Of a stretch of DNA of 9,773 bases, positions 7,053-9,773 are shown one piece after another. The notes beneath the pieces were generated by a model, which did no database searches, had not been told where the DNA came from, and was given only the letters and a program-made list of their open reading frames with translations. Position 1 is the stretch's first letter, and each line of letters starts with the position of its first letter. The stretch comes from Chloroflexota bacterium (lineage in GTDB: Bacteria; Chloroflexota; Dehalococcoidia; Dehalococcoidales; UBA3254), in the NCBI GenBank assembly GCA_017860765.1, contig JAGDMY010000034.1:1-9773 (forward strand). The letters are read 5' to 3'. Position numbers and translations under genes: made by a program.

Positions 7053-7113
7053 TTGTATAGAAAGGGAGAATGTGCTATCTTTTAATCACCGAAAAGTAAA
7101 GGTGAGGTATCGT

Positions 7114-7443
7114 ATGCAAATCCGCAAAACTTACAAAGAAATCAATCCCACTCTGCTTTTTAATGAGATCAAAGAGTTTGTTCAAAGGCAGGGGATCACC
7201 CTCGACCAGGACAAATTGGAGACTTATTCGATACCTACCGATTCATCCAACTTCATTTACCGGGGGATATTGACCTTTAATATCCAGGGCCGGGAGGGCC
7301 TCCGGGCGAATATCATCGGCGTTGAAAGGGGAATAACCAAGCTGGTCCTGGAGTCCAATGATGAACTATTTGCCAAAGCTAAACTATCCGAGCTGGAAGA
7401 TGATCTGAACTTCATGCTCGGTCCCTTTGAGCCAAAGGAATAG
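7114..7443 (+). CDS. Conserved-looking hypothetical protein of 109 aa
   Basis: I do not recognise this protein. From the ATG at 7114 it is 109 aa, begins MQIRKTYKEINPTLLFNEI and is mixed alpha/beta: an N-terminal helix (about 9-24), probable strands around YRGILTFNI (49-57), GLRANIIGVERG and TKLVLES, and an acidic C-terminal helix (LSELEDDLNFML). There is no signal peptide, membrane segment or cysteine motif, so it is probably cytosolic. GGTGAGG ends 6 nt before this ATG, the best SD here. A GTG at 7072 would add 14 residues (MLSFNHRKVKVRYR) and has AAAGGG about 5 nt upstream, so a 123-aa form is possible. It is the only plus-strand gene, divergent from dnaX and convergent with the transaldolase (48 bp between stops). 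That 48-bp gap holds only a short AGCC/GGCT hairpin without a strong T-run. Confidence 0.75.
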   Translation: MQIRKTYKEINPTLLFNEIKEFVQRQGITLDQDKLETYSIPTDSSNFIYRGILTFNIQGREGLRANIIGVERGITKLVLESNDELFAKAKLSELEDDLNFMLGPFEPKE

Positions 7444-7491
7444 CAGCCACCTCGAGGCTTTAAGCTGATTTTGAGTCCAAATTCGGTTCTT

Positions 7492-8583
7492 CTAACCAGG
7501 AATCTGGCATCTGCCTTTCAAGCTGTCCAGCATCTGATCATAGGCCTGGGCAAAAGCTATTACCCCTTCCCTGAGAAGCTGGTCTGTGACCGCAGCCAGG
7601 TCGATATCAAAATTTTTCAGGCTGGACAAGGTGCTCTGAGCTTCCTCAATTTTTTCCGTTAATGATGGACGCACTTTGCCGTGGTCCAGGAAAGCCTTGA
7701 GGGTAGTCAGCGGAATGGTGTTGATAGTGTCCCTGCCGATGATTTCCTCGACATAAAGTACATCCGAATAGCGAGGATTTTTCGTGCCGGTGCTGCCCCA
7801 GACCAGTTTCTGGACCCGGCCGCCCCGGGCTCTCTGCTCGGCGAATGGCTGGCCGTAAAATATGCCGCTAAATCTTTGATAGGCCATCCTGGCGCTGGAT
7901 ATTGCGGCCTGGCCGCGCAGATTTAGAGCGGCAGGCGTGCCGGCTTTTTCCAGGGCCTTATCAACTGCGGTATCAATGCGGCTGACAAAGAAAGAAGCCA
8001 CCGAGGCGACGCTGGAGGGGTGCGGATTCTTTGCGAGTCCGCGAATATAAGCCTGGCCGACTTCAGCGTACTGGGGGATGGAGAATATCAGGGTGGCATT
8101 GACGTTGATGCCCTGCGCGATGAGGGCTTCAATCGCCGGAATCCCGTCAGGCGTAGCCGGCACCTTGATGAGCAGATTAGGTCTACCCACCAGTTTCCAG
8201 AGCCTGCGGGCTTCATTGATCGTGTCTTCAGTTAAGGCGGCCAGGTGTGGTGAAACTTCCAGACTTACAAAACCATCCGTACCGCCGCTGGAGTCAAAAA
8301 CCGGCCGCAAAGCATCGGCCGCAATCTGGATATCCGCGAGGGCTAATTTTTCGTATAGTGCGGGAACACTGATCGCGGGTTGAGATTTAAGGATGTCGCT
8401 TATCACAGCATCGTAATCCGTGGTTTCGCAGATGGACTTCTGAAAAATACTGGGGTTGCTGGTAACGCCGGCTACCCCCTGGTCTATCAAGCGGTTCAAC
8501 TCGCCGCTGGTTAGCAGGCTGCGGCTGATAAAATCCAACCAGATGGCCTGCCCCTGCATCTGCAGAGCTCGAATCGAATTCAT
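7492..8583 (-). CDS. tal: Transaldolase
   Basis: Transfers a dihydroxyacetone unit between sedoheptulose 7-phosphate and glyceraldehyde 3-phosphate in the non-oxidative pentose phosphate pathway, in the cytosol. The 363-aa length and motifs fit the larger (mycobacterial/cyanobacterial) transaldolase class, not the short TalC/FSA type. Visible are the catalytic aspartate in WLDF (D18 near the N-terminus), GVTSNPSIF (39-47), the Schiff-base lysine K140 in NLLIKVPAT, NATLIFS (162-168), SRID (201-204) and the substrate-binding WGSTGTKNP (262-270). It stops after the TIM barrel, so there is no fused phosphoglucose isomerase domain as found in some relatives. The ATG at 8581-8583 has AAAGGAG 10 nt upstream, which overlaps the stop of the kinase gene. 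With only 15 bp between them, the two genes are clearly co-transcribed. Confidence 0.96.
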   Translation of the reverse strand: MNSIRALQMQGQAIWLDFISRSLLTSGELNRLIDQGVAGVTSNPSIFQKSICETTDYDAVISDILKSQPAISVPALYEKLALADIQIAADALRPVFDSSGGTDGFVSLEVSPHLAALTEDTINEARRLWKLVGRPNLLIKVPATPDGIPAIEALIAQGINVNATLIFSIPQYAEVGQAYIRGLAKNPHPSSVASVASFFVSRIDTAVDKALEKAGTPAALNLRGQAAISSARMAYQRFSGIFYGQPFAEQRARGGRVQKLVWGSTGTKNPRYSDVLYVEEIIGRDTINTIPLTTLKAFLDHGKVRPSLTEKIEEAQSTLSSLKNFDIDLAAVTDQLLREGVIAFAQAYDQMLDSLKGRCQIPG

Positions 8584-8598
8584 TCTGTTTATTCTCCT

Positions 8599-9570
8599 TT
8601 ACGCCAGATTCCTGGCCAGAGCTGCGGCGCCAATGACTCCGGCTTTATTGCCGAGAGCAGCGGTGGTAATGCGCAGCTTTTCTGTGGGCGTTTGCAAGGC
8701 CAGAGAACGCACGCGTTTTTCCACCATAGGCACCAGGTCTGGCAAGCCGAGGATGACGCTTCCGCCGAGGATGATCAGGCAGGGATTCAAGGCGTTGACG
8801 ATACTGACCAGGCCGGCAGACAGGTACTTGGCGGTGTCCTTTACCAGCCTTTGGGCCAGAGGGTCCCCCTTTTGATAGGCTTGAGAAACCGTAATGGACG
8901 AGATCCGGTCGATCTCTCCAGCCAGGGCCTGCAAAGTCTGTCCGCCCTGAGGGTTGGTGCGGACGGCATCCCGGGCGCGTTCTGCAATCGCCCATCCTCC
9001 AGCATAGGCTTCCAGGCAGCCTTCATTGGGACACCTGCATTTCCTGCCCCCGGCTACCACGGTCAGGTGTCCGAGTTCCCCGGCGGTATTCTGGCAGCCT
9101 TCCAGAAGATGACCGTGGCTCACAATACCCCCGCCAATTCCGGTGCCGACAAACAGGCAGACCAGGTCCTGTTCTCCTTTTCCTGCGCCGTGCTGCCATT
9201 CACCCCAGGTAATAACCCGAACGTCGTTATTGACCGAAACGGGAATTTTCAGCTCCTCATTCAATCTGGGCCCCAACGGAACATTGTGCCAGGCGGGCAG
9301 ATTGGGGGAATAGCGCACTAATCCGAGTTCCTTGTCAATTTGACCGGCAACGCCCACTCCCAGGGCCGCGGCTGTTTTACCCGACTGGCGAAGGCAGATT
9401 TTAACTGAATCGATAACGTCGAGTATGGTTTTGGCGGGGTCTCCGGTGGGATCGACCAGGCGATAGTGCGTGGAGACAATGTTGCCTGAAGCGTCCACCA
9501 GGGCGGTATCTATTTTAGTACCACCGATGTCCACGCCCAGAGTGAGCAGGTCGTTATTTGATGGATTCAT
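8599..9570 (-). CDS. ROK family sugar kinase, probable glucokinase
   Basis: Probably phosphorylates glucose (or a related hexose) with ATP to the 6-phosphate. The 323-aa protein has the ROK hallmarks: the phosphate-binding loop DIGGTK (14-19), NND (114-116) with the likely catalytic base D116, GTGIGGG (142-148), and ELGH (165-168). H168 with C178, C180 and C185 should bind the structural zinc. The zinc motif reads CRCPNEGCLE, with proline where the family consensus CxCGxxGCxE has glycine. A second glycine-rich turn, LGGSVI, is at 268-273. There is no N-terminal helix-turn-helix, so this is an enzyme and not a ROK repressor. It is 117 bp downstream of glgB and 15 bp before the transaldolase. 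The SD is weak (GGGA, 11 nt from the ATG). N-acetylglucosamine or fructose specificity cannot be excluded from sequence alone, so no symbol is given. Confidence 0.9.
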   Translation of the reverse strand: MNPSNNDLLTLGVDIGGTKIDTALVDASGNIVSTHYRLVDPTGDPAKTILDVIDSVKICLRQSGKTAAALGVGVAGQIDKELGLVRYSPNLPAWHNVPLGPRLNEELKIPVSVNNDVRVITWGEWQHGAGKGEQDLVCLFVGTGIGGGIVSHGHLLEGCQNTAGELGHLTVVAGGRKCRCPNEGCLEAYAGGWAIAERARDAVRTNPQGGQTLQALAGEIDRISSITVSQAYQKGDPLAQRLVKDTAKYLSAGLVSIVNALNPCLIILGGSVILGLPDLVPMVEKRVRSLALQTPTEKLRITTAALGNKAGVIGAAALARNLA

Positions 9571-9687
9571 AGGGGAGCTTGTCCCTTGTCCGGCAGGATT
9601 TTTATGATACCCTATTAATAATAACGCTTAATTGGGGAATTGACCAGAGAAGTTCGTCCTCCTCAAAATGAAAGGGCGAGCAGGAAA

Positions 9688-9773
9688 CTATTTAGGCTTG
9701 AAAAACAGGGCGCTGAGCGGTGGGAGGGTCAAATTGAGGGAGAAGGGCTGTCCGTGGTAGGGTTTGGAGTCAG
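9688..9773 (-). CDS. glgB: 1,4-alpha-glucan branching enzyme, C-terminal end only
   Basis: Only the last 27 codons and the TAG stop (9688-9690) are inside the window; the reading frame enters at 9771. The peptide starts DSKPYHGQPFSLNLTLPPLS and ends ALFFKPK. The pattern P-Y-x-G-x-P-x-S-L-x-L-x-L-P-P-L-x-A is the closing beta-sandwich strand of GH13 branching enzymes, which form alpha-1,6 branches in glycogen. The assignment rests on this short tail, and another GH13 enzyme with the same all-beta C-domain is possible. The 117-bp gap to the kinase gene (9571-9687) shows no strong terminator or near-consensus promoter. It contains an AT-rich stretch with a weak TATCAT -10-like box around 9604-9609, so read-through into the kinase gene is plausible. 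Confidence 0.7.
   Translation of the reverse strand, partial: DSKPYHGQPFSLNLTLPPLSALFFKPK

Noticed and set aside
6882..7071. SRP RNA (scr/ffs) or tRNA gene beside dnaX, as in some other bacteria
   Set aside because: The conserved GGAAGGAAGCAGCC-type core is not present on either strand and no tRNA cloverleaf can be drawn.
7444..7470. Terminator between the convergent 109-aa gene and tal
   Set aside because: Only a 4-bp AGCC/GGCT stem (with an outer CAGC/GCTG pair) and a short GATTTT; too weak to call.
1..9773. Mobile element, defence system or CRISPR
   Set aside because: No repeat array, transposase, integrase, toxin-antitoxin or nuclease-like ORF is visible; every large gene has a housekeeping or metabolic identity.

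Overview
The window is an ordinary bacterial chromosomal segment of moderately high GC. Almost every gene lies on the minus strand and is read from right to left. I see no transposase, phage gene, CRISPR array, tRNA or rRNA. An anaerobic or fermentative bacterium is suggested by the acetate/acetyl-CoA genes: a fused ADP-forming acyl-CoA synthetase, a CoA-transferase/hydrolase fused to an acetyltransferase, and a BioD-like phosphotransacetylase N-domain. The gene mix would fit Chloroflexota (Dehalococcoidia-like), but that placement is a low-confidence guess with no marker gene behind it.

Region by region, in the direction of minus-strand transcription: (a) 9773-7492 is a carbohydrate block with the last 27 codons of a glycogen branching enzyme (glgB), a ROK-family sugar kinase and a transaldolase. 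(b) 7443-7072 is the only plus-strand gene, an unrecognised protein of about 109 aa that runs convergent with the transaldolase. (c) 7071-6882 is a divergent intergenic region with several inverted repeats, two TATAAT boxes and a possible 13-codon leader ORF. (d) 6881-4283 is the classic replication/repair operon dnaX-ybaB-recR, with an ATGA overlap between dnaX and ybaB and a TTG start for recR. (e) 4282-4180 carries a near-consensus sigma-70 promoter (TTCACA, 17 bp, TACAAT). (f) 4179-1 is a tightly overlapping acetate operon: CoA-transferase/GNAT fusion, ADP-forming acyl-CoA synthetase, then the start of a P-loop protein that runs off the left edge.

Functionally, block (a) links glycogen and glucose to the pentose phosphate pathway. 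Block (d) makes the clamp loader ATPase, a nucleoid-associated protein and the RecFOR component RecR. Block (f) interconverts acetyl-CoA and acetate with ATP formation, and the fused Pat-like acetyltransferase domain suggests acetyl-CoA-dependent control.

The most notable signal is inside dnaX. An in-frame A AAA AAG heptamer is followed in the -1 frame by one codon and a stop, with a potential RNA structure beginning 6 nt downstream and a purine-rich SD-like sequence upstream. This is the layout of the E. coli dnaX programmed frameshift and would give a gamma-like product of 469 aa beside the 554-aa tau-like one. I found no evidence for a wholly new biological system.
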